A DNA stretch of 64,000 bases from CAYZJR01 sp964503045. GTDB taxonomy: Bacteria > Cyanobacteriota > Vampirovibrionia > Obscuribacterales > Obscuribacteraceae. Shown here one piece after another: positions 1 through 9,460 of the stretch (position 1 is its first letter; the number at the start of each line of letters is the position of its first letter). The notes under the pieces are model-generated. The model worked only from the letters and a program-made list of their open reading frames with translations, did no database searches and was not told the origin of the DNA. The position numbers and the translations under genes are program-made. The stretch is taken from assembly GCA_964503045.1 (NCBI GenBank), contig CAZCZI010000012.1, positions 77,965 to 141,964 of the forward strand, written 5' to 3'.

Positions 1-217
1 CCACAATAGCAACGATAGGAATCAAGATCAGTCCAATAAGCACCATGGCGGCACTCATAGGCGTCACACGGTCGGGTGACTGCAGAAGAAGCGAAATAAA
101 GAGCCCTAGGCAAAACGGAACAATAATCGCCCACACCGGCATGAGCAAGCCCATTGCAAACATTCCGGCTCTGGCCGGAACGCTCTTGTACTGGACCGAA
201 ATCTCTAACTCAGCCAC
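1..217 (-). CDS. Membrane protein, N-terminal part (cut by window edge)
   Basis: The first 72 codons of a gene reading leftwards are visible; the rest lies outside the window. The start is a GTG at 217-215, preceded 5 bases upstream by GGGAG, and an in-frame stop lies just upstream of it. The product starts VAELEISVQYKS and has two strongly hydrophobic stretches, at about residues 19-45 and 55-72, joined by a short polar loop (QSPDRVTP). It is therefore a small or multi-pass integral membrane protein. The family is not recognisable from this part. It is divergent from the monooxygenase gene to its right. Confidence 0.6.
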   Translation of the reverse strand, partial: MAELEISVQYKSVPARAGMFAMGLLMPVWAIIVPFCLGLFISLLLQSPDRVTPMSAAMVLIGLILIPIVAIV

Positions 218-404
218 TATGACTCCCGAATCTTGGACTTAATGTATTCGGCTTAGGTAATTGTTCCCTGGCATTTGGCATTATAGTCTGCTTGTTAAAT
301 GTGCGCTTTGCAGCCCGCACCATTCAAAATTCAGCGTTCGATTAGCCGTAAGACCTGCAAAAATGATGGTTTGCCCCGAAAGTCCTCTGGAGGAACCAGG
401 ATTA

Positions 405-2132
405 ATGGCTAAAGATGGTCGTATTGATGTGCTAGTCGTCGGCGCCGGGCCGACGGGACTTACGATGGCAAGCGAACTTGCGCGCTACGGACTGACATGC
501 CGCATCGTGGACAAGGCGCCAAAAGCCACAGACAAATCCAAGGCCCTTGCCATACATGCAAGAACTTTGGAGTGCTTCCAAAACATGGGACTCGTAGGCG
601 AAGTCATCGCTCGCGGTATCAAGCTGCGTGGCATCGTCGCGTATGCAGAAGGAAAGGAACTGCTGCATGTGGGACTTGGTGAGATCGACAGCCCATATCC
701 TTATACGATTTCATTAGCGCAAAGCGAAACAGAAAAAGTGCTTTCCGAGCACCTCAAAACATTCGGCGTTGAAGTTGAACGAAATGTCGAAGTCATCGAT
801 GTCAAACAAGGCGATGGTTATGCTACCACAACGCTCAAAAAGGCCGATGCCGATAAAACCAATTCCGAGTTCTCCATTGAATCTAAATGGGTTGTTGCCT
901 GCGATGGCGCACATAGCACCGTGCGAAAAATCTTGAATGTTCCATTTGAAGGTGGGCAATACGACGAGATTTTTGCTCTAGCTGACGTTCAATGCGACTT
1001 CAAAGATCCGCCCAAAGAGGGGGTCTGCCTCTATGCCACGAAGCAAGGTATCGCCGCCGTTTTTGCAATGCCTGGCTCACACCACCGCATAATTTTCTCG
1101 ATGCCTCCCGGTTCAAATGCGTTCAAAGATCCGCAAAACCCAACCCTGGATGAGATGCAAGTTCTGGTTGACGAGCGCCTTGGCGAAGGATCGCGAATTT
1201 CAGATCCGGCTTGGCTCACATCATTTACTTTGCGGCACCGCAAAATTTCGCAGTATAAATGGAATCGTGTTTTCTTTGCCGGAGACGCCGCGCACGTTCA
1301 TAGCCCGGCTGGCGGACAGGGCATGAACACTGGCATTCAGGACGCTTACAATCTGGCGTGGAAGCTTGCGTTCTACGAAAAACACAATGGCTCCGACGAA
1401 CTTCTGTCGAGTTATCACTCTGAACGACACGCTGTTGCAGTTGCGCTCATTCGCAACACAGACATTATGACACGCGTCAACGTGATGCGCTCGCCGATTG
1501 GACAAGAGCTGCGCAACCGCTTGGCGCCAATTCTTGCAGGGCAGGAAGTCGTGCAAAACAAAGTGCGCGGATTCATAACCGAGCTGGCAATCAACTATCG
1601 CAAAAGCCCAATAGTAGCTGAACGCCGCCGCACTCTAATCAGCGCCGTAGTCGGAAGCGCAAGCAGCGAAGAGCCGAATCTCGGCGATTGGTTTGAGTTC
1701 GGCTGCGGTCCTTCTCCGGGAGACAGAGCATGCGATGCTCACTTGACCTATGCAAAAGCCGAAGAAAAATCTGATGTGCAACTGTTTGATCTGGTAAAGG
1801 GAACAAGACACAACATTCTGCTTCTATCAGGAGTGCATCCAGATCCTGATGTAATAAGGAATTTGCGCACGTTGGCAGATCTTTTAGTGGAACACTTCAG
1901 TGAGTTGGCAGACGTAAAGATCGTTGTTGCTCAAAGTGAAATTCCTGAACAACTGAATGACTATAACGGTTCAGTTGTTCTCGATGCCGACTACAACATG
2001 CATCATAAGTACGGTTCAGGCTCTGAGTCTCTCTATCTGCTGCGTCCAGACGGATATATAGGATTCAGATCGCAGCCGGCGGAAGTGGATGGCGTAGAGA
2101 GTTACTTCGCGAAGCTACGTCGAAGTACCTAA
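405..2132 (+). CDS. FAD-dependent aromatic-ring monooxygenase (PheA/TfdB-like)
   Basis: A 575-residue flavoprotein of the class A aromatic hydroxylase group, which uses NAD(P)H and O2 to hydroxylate phenolic or related rings. The N-terminus has the dinucleotide-binding motif VVGAGPTGLT. The DG motif follows (VVACDGAHSTVRK), then the GD motif that contacts FAD ribityl (FFAGDAAHVHSPAGGQGMN). The last 150 residues resemble the thioredoxin-like C-terminal domain of phenol hydroxylases. ATG 405 is preferred because GGAGG lies 11 bases upstream; in-frame upstream codons do not look like protein. The substrate cannot be told, and no ring-cleavage genes are nearby, so it could also be a tailoring or quinone-modifying enzyme. 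Confidence 0.85.
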   Translation: MAKDGRIDVLVVGAGPTGLTMASELARYGLTCRIVDKAPKATDKSKALAIHARTLECFQNMGLVGEVIARGIKLRGIVAYAEGKELLHVGLGEIDSPYPYTISLAQSETEKVLSEHLKTFGVEVERNVEVIDVKQGDGYATTTLKKADADKTNSEFSIESKWVVACDGAHSTVRKILNVPFEGGQYDEIFALADVQCDFKDPPKEGVCLYATKQGIAAVFAMPGSHHRIIFSMPPGSNAFKDPQNPTLDEMQVLVDERLGEGSRISDPAWLTSFTLRHRKISQYKWNRVFFAGDAAHVHSPAGGQGMNTGIQDAYNLAWKLAFYEKHNGSDELLSSYHSERHAVAVALIRNTDIMTRVNVMRSPIGQELRNRLAPILAGQEVVQNKVRGFITELAINYRKSPIVAERRRTLISAVVGSASSEEPNLGDWFEFGCGPSPGDRACDAHLTYAKAEEKSDVQLFDLVKGTRHNILLLSGVHPDPDVIRNLRTLADLLVEHFSELADVKIVVAQSEIPEQLNDYNGSVVLDADYNMHHKYGSGSESLYLLRPDGYIGFRSQPAEVDGVESYFAKLRRST

Positions 2133-2210
2133 GTACTCCATGATTACTGTCGGAACGTTCCTATAAGTATTAGATCTGAAAACACAAAGTTCACAAATTC
2201 TCAGTAGAGT

Positions 2211-2271
2211 TCATCCATAAGTTCCCCAACCATTCATAACTTCCCCAACCATCCATAACTTCCCAACCCCA
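2211..2271. repeat. Short tandem repeat, about 19-21 bp x 3
   Basis: Three imperfect head-to-tail copies of a unit close to CATAACTTCCCCAACCAT lie in the gap between the monooxygenase gene and the acidic-protein gene. The rest of 2133-2399 shows no gene or clear terminator. Confidence 0.7.
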
Positions 2272-2399
2272 ACCCAGTACTAGCTTTTTTGCTCTACCAG
2301 ATTTTTTCACGTTGCTCTGGTTAGAGTGAATTCGTTACCAACAAATTGTTCTCCCGAACAAGTTTCCCACTTTCCTTCTTGCCGGAGGCGGTTATCTAT

Positions 2400-2900
2400 A
2401 TGTTGAATGCGATTTACGGACCACCTGCTACCATTATCATCGGTTCCTATGCATTAGCTAAGGAAGAAATAGCCGTAGCTAAAGAAATAGAGTTACCCGA
2501 AGTAGAAGAAACCGCAGCACCAAACGTCGAAGAAGCCGTCATAGAAATAGAAGAGACTGAAGCTGCCCCAGACGAGACAGAAGCATCTCAAATAGCAGAA
2601 GATCAAGTCATTGTATTCATAGTAGATGACTTAGTTGCAGCCCAAGTAGAAGAAACAGTAGCGGCTAAAGTCGAAGAAAAGGCCGAGGAAAAAGCCGAAG
2701 AAAAATCATTGGTCACGGAACGCAAAGCAAATGAAATAGTCCAAGCTTTCCTTCGCGGACTAGACGTCAAAAATCTCTCAAAAGCGATAGCTCTAATCAA
2801 AGCGTGCCAAAACGATGGAACCTGGCAAGAAGTCCGCGCACTAGTCAACGCCACCTTGGGATTGTTCTTCACCGTTCCTGTGCAGGATCGCCTCGCCTAA
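2400..2900 (+). CDS. Acidic low-complexity protein, function unknown
   Basis: A 166-residue protein that I do not recognise. ATG 2400 has GGAGG 11 bases upstream; a TTG at 2346 in the same frame is less likely. After a short hydrophobic start (MLNAIYGPPATIIIG) comes about 100 residues rich in Glu, Ala and Val, with an EEKAEEKAEEK run. A more ordinary helical C-terminus of about 50 residues follows (around VQAFLRGLDVKNLSKAIALI). Its last 32 bases overlap the end of the convergent TPR gene. The Glu-rich part probably forms a charged helix or a disordered region. Confidence 0.6.
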   Translation: MLNAIYGPPATIIIGSYALAKEEIAVAKEIELPEVEETAAPNVEEAVIEIEETEAAPDETEASQIAEDQVIVFIVDDLVAAQVEETVAAKVEEKAEEKAEEKSLVTERKANEIVQAFLRGLDVKNLSKAIALIKACQNDGTWQEVRALVNATLGLFFTVPVQDRLA

Positions 2901-3846
2901 TTGCACTAACGCGCTCATCTAGTTTTTCGGCATCGGAGTCTCGATTGGTTTTGCGCAAAAGATCGGCGTAATTTTCCAAACAAGCAACTACATTGGCGTG
3001 TTCGCGGCCCAGAGCCTGTTCCCAAATTTCCAAAGCGCGACTATATAGAGACTCAGCGCGGGCAAACTTTCCATTCTGGTGATAAAGCCAACCAAGATTG
3101 TTCAAACTCTCAGCCACTTTCGGATGGTCAGGACTAAGAGTGCGTTCGCGAATTGCAAGCGCTCTTCTATGAAGAGGTTCAGCCTGATCGAACTGATCGC
3201 GATCAGTAAAGAGAGCAGCAAGATTGTTCAGAGTATTAGCTACATTTGGATGATCGGCACCAAAAACTCTTTCTTCAACAACCAGCGCGCGCCGGAAAAA
3301 CGGTTCTGCTTCGGGGTTGCGACCTTGTTCGTAATACAAAAGCCCGAGACTGTTCAAGACTTCGGCAACTTGAATGTGATTTGTTCCGAGGTGTCTTTCT
3401 CTAATTTTGAGTGATTTCAAATACAAAGGTTCTGCCTCTGAGAACCTGCCCATGGCTCGGTGCAGTTCCGCCAAGTTGTTCAAACCGGCCGCCACACTCA
3501 AATGCTCGACACCCAATGTCTTCTCTTGAATCGCCAGAGCGCGTTTGAATAGTGGTTCTGCATCTTTAAATCGGCTGTTGGCGAGCAGGACCATGCCGAG
3601 ATTGTTCAAGGATGCTCCCACGTCCGGATGATCGACAGCCAACACCCGTTCTCTTATGGTTAACGCTCGCTTGAGCATCGACTCGGATTCGTCGAAGCGG
3701 CTCTCGTGATACATTAAAAGCCCCACCGACGTTATGAAGTCAGCCAGCTGAGGGCTTTCCGCCCCCAATGCTTGCTCTACTTCCGGCAGCATGGACACTA
3801 ACGCATCCAAATTGTCGTCAGCAACCGGCTCCTGTGTTCCTGTCAT
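2869..3846 (-). CDS. Kinesin-light-chain-type TPR protein
   Basis: A 325-residue protein made almost entirely of tetratricopeptide repeats of the 42-residue type, at least six copies, with the recurring pattern ALxIRERxLGxDHPxVAxxLNNLG. Such repeats form a curved helical scaffold that binds other proteins; no catalytic domain and no signal peptide are seen. ATG 3846 is chosen because AAAAGG lies 10 bases upstream; ATG 3873 has no ribosome-binding site and would include translated debris of the neighbouring kinase remnant. The gene ends inside the 3' end of the convergent acidic-protein gene. Confidence 0.85.
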   Translation of the reverse strand: MTGTQEPVADDNLDALVSMLPEVEQALGAESPQLADFITSVGLLMYHESRFDESESMLKRALTIRERVLAVDHPDVGASLNNLGMVLLANSRFKDAEPLFKRALAIQEKTLGVEHLSVAAGLNNLAELHRAMGRFSEAEPLYLKSLKIRERHLGTNHIQVAEVLNSLGLLYYEQGRNPEAEPFFRRALVVEERVFGADHPNVANTLNNLAALFTDRDQFDQAEPLHRRALAIRERTLSPDHPKVAESLNNLGWLYHQNGKFARAESLYSRALEIWEQALGREHANVVACLENYADLLRKTNRDSDAEKLDERVSAIRRGDPAQER

Positions 3847-3863
3847 GCCGAACGCGCCTTTTC

Positions 3864-4205
3864 TTAAACCCATGTGTTTTGTGCCACGTTCTCGCCAAGT
3901 GCAACCAGCGACAATCTTTGTTGAGGTTCTAATTGCACGGTTATCAAAAGACGCGGATGTTTGTATATTTGCACGTCATACTTGCAGTTCAAGTCCAGGT
4001 TTACAGGCTCCATGCGCCCGCGCATTAACCGAGAACAGGTCAAAATCGCATCAATCATACCGGAGAGCTGTTTGCAGCCCCGTTCGATAGAGGCAAGCAA
4101 TTCTTCAATGCGCATTCGCTGCATGCGTTGATCATTACAATCACGCGTGATAATTCCAAATCCGGCTGGATTTTGGTTTGCATCTCGCAATGAAACTATA
4201 AGCAC
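3864..4205 (-). pseudogene. Remnant of a PAS / histidine kinase gene
   Basis: A 113-codon open stretch directly downstream of ppdK. It reads LRDANQNPAGFGIITRD, which matches the end of a PAS domain (RDxxGxxxGFxxITRDxTE). It then reads GCKQLSGMIDAILTCSRL, which matches the second helix of a histidine-kinase dimerisation domain. The part between them that should carry the phospho-accepting His box is missing, as are the front of the PAS domain and the whole ATPase domain. I take it as a decayed fragment of a sensor kinase rather than a working gene. Confidence 0.5.
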
Positions 4206-4224
4206 CTCGGCTTTTCTGCAGCCG

Positions 4225-6981
4225 CTACTTGTCGCGCTCCTCGCTGCCGGCGTTTGCTTGAGCCGCTGCCAGGCGCGCGATCGGAACTCTAAAAGGCGAG
4301 CAACTCACATATGACAAACCGAGTTGATGTGCAAATGCAATTGAAGACGGCTCTCCGCCGTGCTCTCCGCAAATGCCGAGTTTCAAATCGGGTCTGGTTT
4401 GCAGCCCGTACTCAACTGCGATCTTCATCATTTTGCCAACACCCTGAACGTCGAGCACTTCAAACGGATTTTGTGTCATCACTTTATGTTTCTCGCCATT
4501 CACATCAATTCCTTCCAAGTATTTTTGGAGGAACTTTCCTTCTGCATCGTCACGACTGAAGCCAAAAGTCATCTGAGTCAAGTCGTTGGTTCCAAAACTG
4601 AAAAACTCAGCGTGCTCTGCAATCTCATTGGCAGTGACGCAGGCGCGCGGAACTTCAATCATGGTTCCAAACTTATAATCCACCGTAGTTTTCTCTTTGT
4701 CCATCACCTCTTTGGCAACCGACTCAAGCATAAGGCGCGCCATTTTTAACTCGTTAGGGTGACCAATCAAAGGAATCATGATTTCCGGAAGAACCTCGAA
4801 ACCTTCTTTTTTCACCGCGATTGCTGCTTCAAAAATCGCGCGCACTTGCATTTTGTTGATTTCCGGATGGATAAGACCCAATCGGCAGCCGCGCAGACCC
4901 ATCATAGGGTTGGACTCTTCGAGTTCATGAACCTTTTTGAGCAGCGTTTCTTTCTCTCTTAATTCAGATGGTTTTGCGCCTTTAGCTTTGAGAGTTGCCA
5001 CCTCTTCTACAAGCGTTTCCAATTTCGGGAGGAACTCATGAAGCGGCGGATCGAGCAATCTGATGGTTACAGGTAGTCCATGCATCGCTTTGAAGATTCC
5101 TTTGAAGTCTTCGCGTTGCATCGGCAAAAGTTTTTCCAATGCCAGCCGGCGTTCTTCCGTGGAATTGGCCATGATCATCTGCTGCACCACAGGCAGTCTA
5201 TCTTGGCTCATAAACATATGCTCGGTACGGCACAACCCAATGCCTTCTGCACCAAAATCGCGTGCCAGTTTTGCGTCTTCGGGCGTATCGGCGTTAGCGC
5301 GCACTCTCAGCGATCTGACCTCATCAGCCCAGGTAAGCAAAGTCTTGAACTCATCAGAGAACTTCGGCTCGTGAGTAGCAATGGCACCTTCGAAAATTTC
5401 ACCGGTGGCACCGTCGATGGAGATGACATCGCCTTTCTTGTATGTCTTGCCGTCCGCTGTCATTTCGCCCTTTTCAAGATCGATCTTGAGCGCCTCGCAG
5501 CCGGCGACACAAGGTTTGCCCATGCCGCGAGCGACCACTGCGGCGTGGCTGGTCATGCCACCACGGCTGGTGATGACCCCTTGGGCAGGAACGATGCCAT
5601 GAATATCATCAGGGCAAGTTTCAATTCTGACGAGAATCACCTTTTCGTTGCGCATTGCCAGCTTTTCTGACTCGTCTGGATCAAAGCAGATATGTCCAAT
5701 CGCTGCCCCCGGTGAAGCGTTTAGCCCTGTTGCAATCAGACGATTTTCCTTTTTGGCTTTGTCTTTATCCTTTTGATCGAAACTCGGAAGCAGGAGTTGA
5801 TTGAGTTGCATCGGTTCTACACGGCTGAGTGCTTCTTCTTTCGTGAGGATACCTTCTTTATGCATGTCGACTGCAATTTTGGCGGCCGCTGCGGCGGTGC
5901 GTTTACCGGTTCGAGTTTGAAGGAGGAACAACGTTCCTTGATCGATCGTAAACTCGATATCCTGCATGTCGCGATAATGCTTTTCCAACTTGCCTACGGT
6001 GGCAAGCAGTTCTTCATAGACCTTCGGCATTTGCTTGGCCATTTCGGCAATCTTGTTGGGAGTGCGAACTCCTGCAACTACGTCTTCGCCTTGCGCGTTG
6101 ATGAGATACTCACCGTACAAACTCTTCTCGCCGGTGCTGGCGTTTCTCGTGAAACAAACCCCGGTGCCGGAGTTATTGTCGAAGTTTCCGAAGACCATGG
6201 ATTGAACGTTTACGGCCGTGCCGAGGTTGTGATCGATTTTATTGAGGTTGCGGTAATAGACGGCGCGGCTGTTGTTCCATGATTTGAACACGGCTTCGAT
6301 GGCACCTGCCAATTGCTCGGTGGTATCTTGCGGGAAGTCTTTGCTCGTGAGCTTTTTGACCAGTTCTTTGTATTCTTTGACCAATGCTTTCAAATGGTCG
6401 ACCGTGAGATCTGAGTCATTGGTGATACCAAACTCGCCTTTTTTGACTTCAAGTATATCTTCGAACTTGTCCTTAGAGATGTCGAGAACGACGTTGCTGA
6501 ACATCTGAATAAAGCGGCGATAGCTGTCATATGCAAAGCGTGGATTGTTGGTCAGTTTTGACAGCGATTCGACTGTCTTGTCATTGAGTCCGAGATTGAG
6601 AACGGTATCCATCATGCCGGGCATGGAGAATTTAGCACCGGAGCGAACCGATAAAAGAAGCGGCTTCTCGAGATCACCGAGTTTGCGATCGAGTGATTTC
6701 TCAACTTGCTTCAGTTGCTCGACGATTTCGTCGAAGAGACCGGCAGGCATCTTGCCGCCGTTTTCGGTATATTCTCTGCAGCACGAAGTCAAAATAGTCA
6801 AGCCAGGTGGAACGTTGACACCGCTGGCAGTCATCTCGGCTAAACCTGCACCTTTGCCGCCGAGGGCTTCTCTCATCACGGTGCGATCGCCGTCGAATGC
6901 TTTATAGGCGTCACCGAAAAGAAACACGCGTTTGGTGCCAATAGAGTCTTTCGATTTACTCTTATCAGTGGTGCTCAGCAT
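4225..6981 (-). CDS. ppdK: Pyruvate, phosphate dikinase
   Basis: A 918-residue enzyme that interconverts pyruvate + ATP + Pi and phosphoenolpyruvate + AMP + PPi in the cytoplasm. The N-terminal ATP-grasp part shows GGKGAGLAEM and SVRSGAKFSMPGMMDT. The central swivelling domain has the catalytic histidine in GGMTSHAAVVARG (His479). The C-terminal PEP-binding barrel ends with the catalytic Cys in LGICGEHGG. Thr477, two residues before the histidine, is the residue that the PpsR-type regulator phosphorylates in this family, and that regulator lies 77 bases upstream on the same strand. The length is slightly above the usual 870-880 because of a charged insert (around QKDKDKAKKEN, residues 403-413). 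Confidence 0.97.
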   Translation of the reverse strand: MLSTTDKSKSKDSIGTKRVFLFGDAYKAFDGDRTVMREALGGKGAGLAEMTASGVNVPPGLTILTSCCREYTENGGKMPAGLFDEIVEQLKQVEKSLDRKLGDLEKPLLLSVRSGAKFSMPGMMDTVLNLGLNDKTVESLSKLTNNPRFAYDSYRRFIQMFSNVVLDISKDKFEDILEVKKGEFGITNDSDLTVDHLKALVKEYKELVKKLTSKDFPQDTTEQLAGAIEAVFKSWNNSRAVYYRNLNKIDHNLGTAVNVQSMVFGNFDNNSGTGVCFTRNASTGEKSLYGEYLINAQGEDVVAGVRTPNKIAEMAKQMPKVYEELLATVGKLEKHYRDMQDIEFTIDQGTLFLLQTRTGKRTAAAAAKIAVDMHKEGILTKEEALSRVEPMQLNQLLLPSFDQKDKDKAKKENRLIATGLNASPGAAIGHICFDPDESEKLAMRNEKVILVRIETCPDDIHGIVPAQGVITSRGGMTSHAAVVARGMGKPCVAGCEALKIDLEKGEMTADGKTYKKGDVISIDGATGEIFEGAIATHEPKFSDEFKTLLTWADEVRSLRVRANADTPEDAKLARDFGAEGIGLCRTEHMFMSQDRLPVVQQMIMANSTEERRLALEKLLPMQREDFKGIFKAMHGLPVTIRLLDPPLHEFLPKLETLVEEVATLKAKGAKPSELREKETLLKKVHELEESNPMMGLRGCRLGLIHPEINKMQVRAIFEAAIAVKKEGFEVLPEIMIPLIGHPNELKMARLMLESVAKEVMDKEKTTVDYKFGTMIEVPRACVTANEIAEHAEFFSFGTNDLTQMTFGFSRDDAEGKFLQKYLEGIDVNGEKHKVMTQNPFEVLDVQGVGKMMKIAVEYGLQTRPDLKLGICGEHGGEPSSIAFAHQLGLSYVSCSPFRVPIARLAAAQANAGSEERDK

Positions 6982-7058
6982 CTTCGATTTCTCCGTGTCG
7001 TGTAGTTGGTCGTGATTGGTCTATGGTCTCGAATAGAGTGGGTCTCTCAGTTAGGGCG

Positions 7059-7991
7059 TTACTGTCTGAGGTGCAAATAAATTTCGCTCGACGTCTCCTC
7101 AATAGCTTTTGCAGAAACATCGATGACGTGACATTTCAATTCTCTGAACAGTTTTTTTGCATAGCGCACTTCCTGGCGAATTCGCTCAGGATCGGCATAA
7201 TCATTGGCTCCGGGCATTCCCAGAATTTGAGCACGCGTGGTGCGAATTTCTTGAAGAAGATAGGGATCGATGTTTAGCCCGACGATCTTTTTGGGTGGAA
7301 CTTGGAAAATCGAAAGCGGCGGATCGACACCATAAACAATGGGAACGTTTGCAGACTTGAGCCCGTAGTGATGTGCAAGATACATGCAGTTGGGCGTCTT
7401 GCTGGTTCGAGAAACTCCAACCAATACGATGTCTGCTTGCAAAATTCCGTCCGGATTTTTGCCGTCATCGAATCGAATGGCAAAGTCAACAGCTTCGATT
7501 CGCCTGAAGTATGTTTCGTCCAGCAAGTGCAATCTGCCTGGCTGCGACAGCGGGGTGGCACCTGTAAGTCCAGCGATCTTAGCCATCAGAGGACCAAGCA
7601 GATCAACAGTGGGAATTCCATGCTTGCCTGCCTCAATCTCCAGCGTCTCACGATACTCGGGAAGCACCAATGTGTACGCGATGACAGCACGAGCACGAGC
7701 AATATCTTGAACGATCCCCGCCAGCTGCTGACAACTGCGAACCTGAGGCAAGCGATAGATCGACGCGCGCCCCGGAGGAAACTGCACCAAAGCAGCACGC
7801 GCCACAGATTCAGCTGTTTCGCCGCTTGAATCAGACAAAGTATAGATGACAAGCTCTTTGGCATCGGTGGGCAGCGGCGTTTCCACTGCTGCACTATCAA
7901 GCTTCTCGTCGATCAACTCTTTGTTACCCGCTAAAAAAACGTGCGCGCGCGTTGACATCGCCAAAGGGGCGTTTCGCAAAGTATTTAACAT
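7059..7991 (-). CDS. ppsR: PPDK regulatory protein (bifunctional kinase / phosphorylase)
   Basis: A 310-residue DUF299-family protein. Such enzymes inactivate PPDK by ADP-dependent phosphorylation of a threonine next to the catalytic His, and reactivate it by Pi-dependent removal. Visible motifs are the N-terminal YTLSDSSGETAESVARAA and the P-loop-like GVSRTSKTP (192-200). The C-terminus GMPGANDYADPERIRQE is also typical. The first 45 residues are an extra, poorly conserved stretch, so translation might start later, for example at Met12. It lies immediately upstream of ppdK in the same direction, so the enzyme and its switch are probably co-transcribed. A copy of the palindromic repeat lies about 130 bases upstream of the start. 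Confidence 0.93.
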   Translation of the reverse strand: MLNTLRNAPLAMSTRAHVFLAGNKELIDEKLDSAAVETPLPTDAKELVIYTLSDSSGETAESVARAALVQFPPGRASIYRLPQVRSCQQLAGIVQDIARARAVIAYTLVLPEYRETLEIEAGKHGIPTVDLLGPLMAKIAGLTGATPLSQPGRLHLLDETYFRRIEAVDFAIRFDDGKNPDGILQADIVLVGVSRTSKTPNCMYLAHHYGLKSANVPIVYGVDPPLSIFQVPPKKIVGLNIDPYLLQEIRTTRAQILGMPGANDYADPERIRQEVRYAKKLFRELKCHVIDVSAKAIEETSSEIYLHLRQ

Positions 7992-8308
7992 ATATATGAA
8001 GACTACTCTTTAGAGCGCAGACATCTTTTAATAAGTCGGGCAGACTGGCATCGATCGAACTCGGGAAACTGTCAAGCGCCGCTGCCGCCCGCACAGCGCA
8101 ACCGATGTGCCCCAATCCCTAACTTCAGCGATATCGCTCAAGCAACGTACACCAATGGATGCGACCAGATTCAAACTTCGACGGATGTTAGAGCTAGACT
8201 GCACTGCAGCGCCGTATACCAATTGGAACCACCGAATCTAGATTTCGAAGCTTCTAAAGCATGAAAGCCAGACTTTCACGACACGGCGAAATTGCGCGGA
8301 GAAAGAAA
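7992..8308. other. Intergenic region upstream of ppsR
   Basis: 317 bases between the start of ppsR and the end of the BioD-like gene, both on the minus strand. It contains one copy of the 38-bp palindromic repeat (8121-8158). Short open frames here cross the repeat and have no protein-like features. No terminator with a T-run was seen. Confidence 0.5.
8121..8158 (+). repeat. Palindromic intergenic repeat, copy 1
   Basis: A 38-bp element with the 12-bp perfect palindrome AGCGATATCGCT at 8127-8138, followed by CAAGCAACGTACACC. It matches copy 4 at 33 of 38 positions without gaps. The -10-like part (TACACC) is poorer here than in copies 2 and 4. Confidence 0.75.
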
Positions 8309-9106
8309 CTAGGTAACCGGCAGTTTAAGCGCCCGACGCAAAATGAGCAAATCGATTGAATTTTCGGTGGTTTTAATCAGATTGCCCTGGTTTACTTGCG
8401 GAACACTGATCGAAGGGCTGTATCGTAAGCAACCAAGAAACGGAACTCCTGTTCTAGTCGATGCCACCAACCCGATCTGATCGAGCGACAAAGTCGCTTC
8501 AAGTTCTTTTCCGGCATCAGGCGTCACTTCCGACGTCATCATACCGACGATGGTTAGACGTCTTGTCCGGAGATAGTTTGCATGCACAATCAGATTGTCG
8601 ATCGCATCGAAATTGTGTTTTGACACAAGCACACATGGATAGCCGAACTCCACTGCCAGCTCCGCACTGTCTTTCCAGTTATTAGCAAAGTGACCACCTG
8701 CGTTTTCTAGTGAAAGAGGAGTTGCGCAAGAGCCTGGTACTTCGACAAACGTGAAGGCGCTGGTCGGCTGAATCGCGAGGTTTACAGCCCGCGTCCAATC
8801 ATCTTCAGTGACGGACATGGGCGCATTTAAAACCTTCACTGGATAGTTCAAAACGGTGTGTGTGATCGAGGAGATGAACTTAAGTTCTGCTTCGGCGCCC
8901 TTCCTTGGTCCAATTACCACAGGTTTTATTGCACGAATTGCCAAGCCTTGATCAGCAAGCGCCGCAGCCAGTCCTGTCATAGCCACGGTCTTTCCGCATC
9001 CAGGTTCACAACCAAGAACGGTCAAACCGTTGAGACTTGGACCAACAAACAAAGGTATTTCGAGAGTCTTTGTTTTGTTCTCTTGCTCTTTGCGAAACTC
9101 GCTCAT
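8309..9106 (-). CDS. BioD-like (dethiobiotin synthetase family) ATPase
   Basis: A 265-residue protein with the P-loop GCEPGCGKTVAMTGLAAAL near residue 32, followed by AIKPVVIGP, the layout of dethiobiotin synthetase. VEVPGSCATPLS replaces the usual VEGAGG-xxxPL motif. The later stretch AVEFGYPCVLVSKHNFDAIDNL corresponds to the strand and helix of the family where alternatives such as LGLPVILV are common. In biotin synthesis the enzyme closes the ureido ring of 7,8-diaminopelargonic acid using CO2 and ATP. No other bio gene is nearby and the GG of the VEGAGG motif is lost, so a different ATP-dependent role is possible. ATG 9106 is used. Confidence 0.7.
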   Translation of the reverse strand: MSEFRKEQENKTKTLEIPLFVGPSLNGLTVLGCEPGCGKTVAMTGLAAALADQGLAIRAIKPVVIGPRKGAEAELKFISSITHTVLNYPVKVLNAPMSVTEDDWTRAVNLAIQPTSAFTFVEVPGSCATPLSLENAGGHFANNWKDSAELAVEFGYPCVLVSKHNFDAIDNLIVHANYLRTRRLTIVGMMTSEVTPDAGKELEATLSLDQIGLVASTRTGVPFLGCLRYSPSISVPQVNQGNLIKTTENSIDLLILRRALKLPVT

Positions 9107-9460
9107 AGCGGCGGACCGTGATTCTTTCTATTAGGAAAAAAGCGCAAAAAAATACCTGTACAAGTCGCAGGAGCTTTTGAAACGTTATGTAGACGTATGT
9201 ATGCTCTAGCTGTTGGAGTACAGGCCCAATTATCATACCACGCAGACGAAGCGAGCAAGCCTCTTGAGAGCGAGAGCTCCATCTATTTAAGTTAAGTCGG
9301 ATCCAAGCTTCTTTGGCAACCGTCCACAACGCATTTCTCAGTCGACTAGCGCTCTGATGAACAAGCTTCTCGATGGTTGAAGGAAACAAGCAGTCCGGCG
9401 AACGAACGAAACAAGCCGCTCGATAAACAAGAGATGCCACTGAATTTAGTGGCGGAAACT
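9107..9460. other. Intergenic region, nothing recognised
   Basis: 354 bases between the C-terminal processing protease gene (ending at 9461) and the BioD-like gene, both leftward. The longest frame through it encodes an Arg/Ser/Cys-rich sequence without domain features and continues antisense-like into the next gene in another frame, so I do not call it. No tRNA, terminator hairpin or repeat was found. Confidence 0.4.

Noticed and set aside
9006..9440. 144-codon minus-strand frame across the intergenic region and into the BioD-like gene
   Set aside because: The sequence is Arg/Ser/Cys-rich without domain features and overlaps a well-supported gene in another frame.
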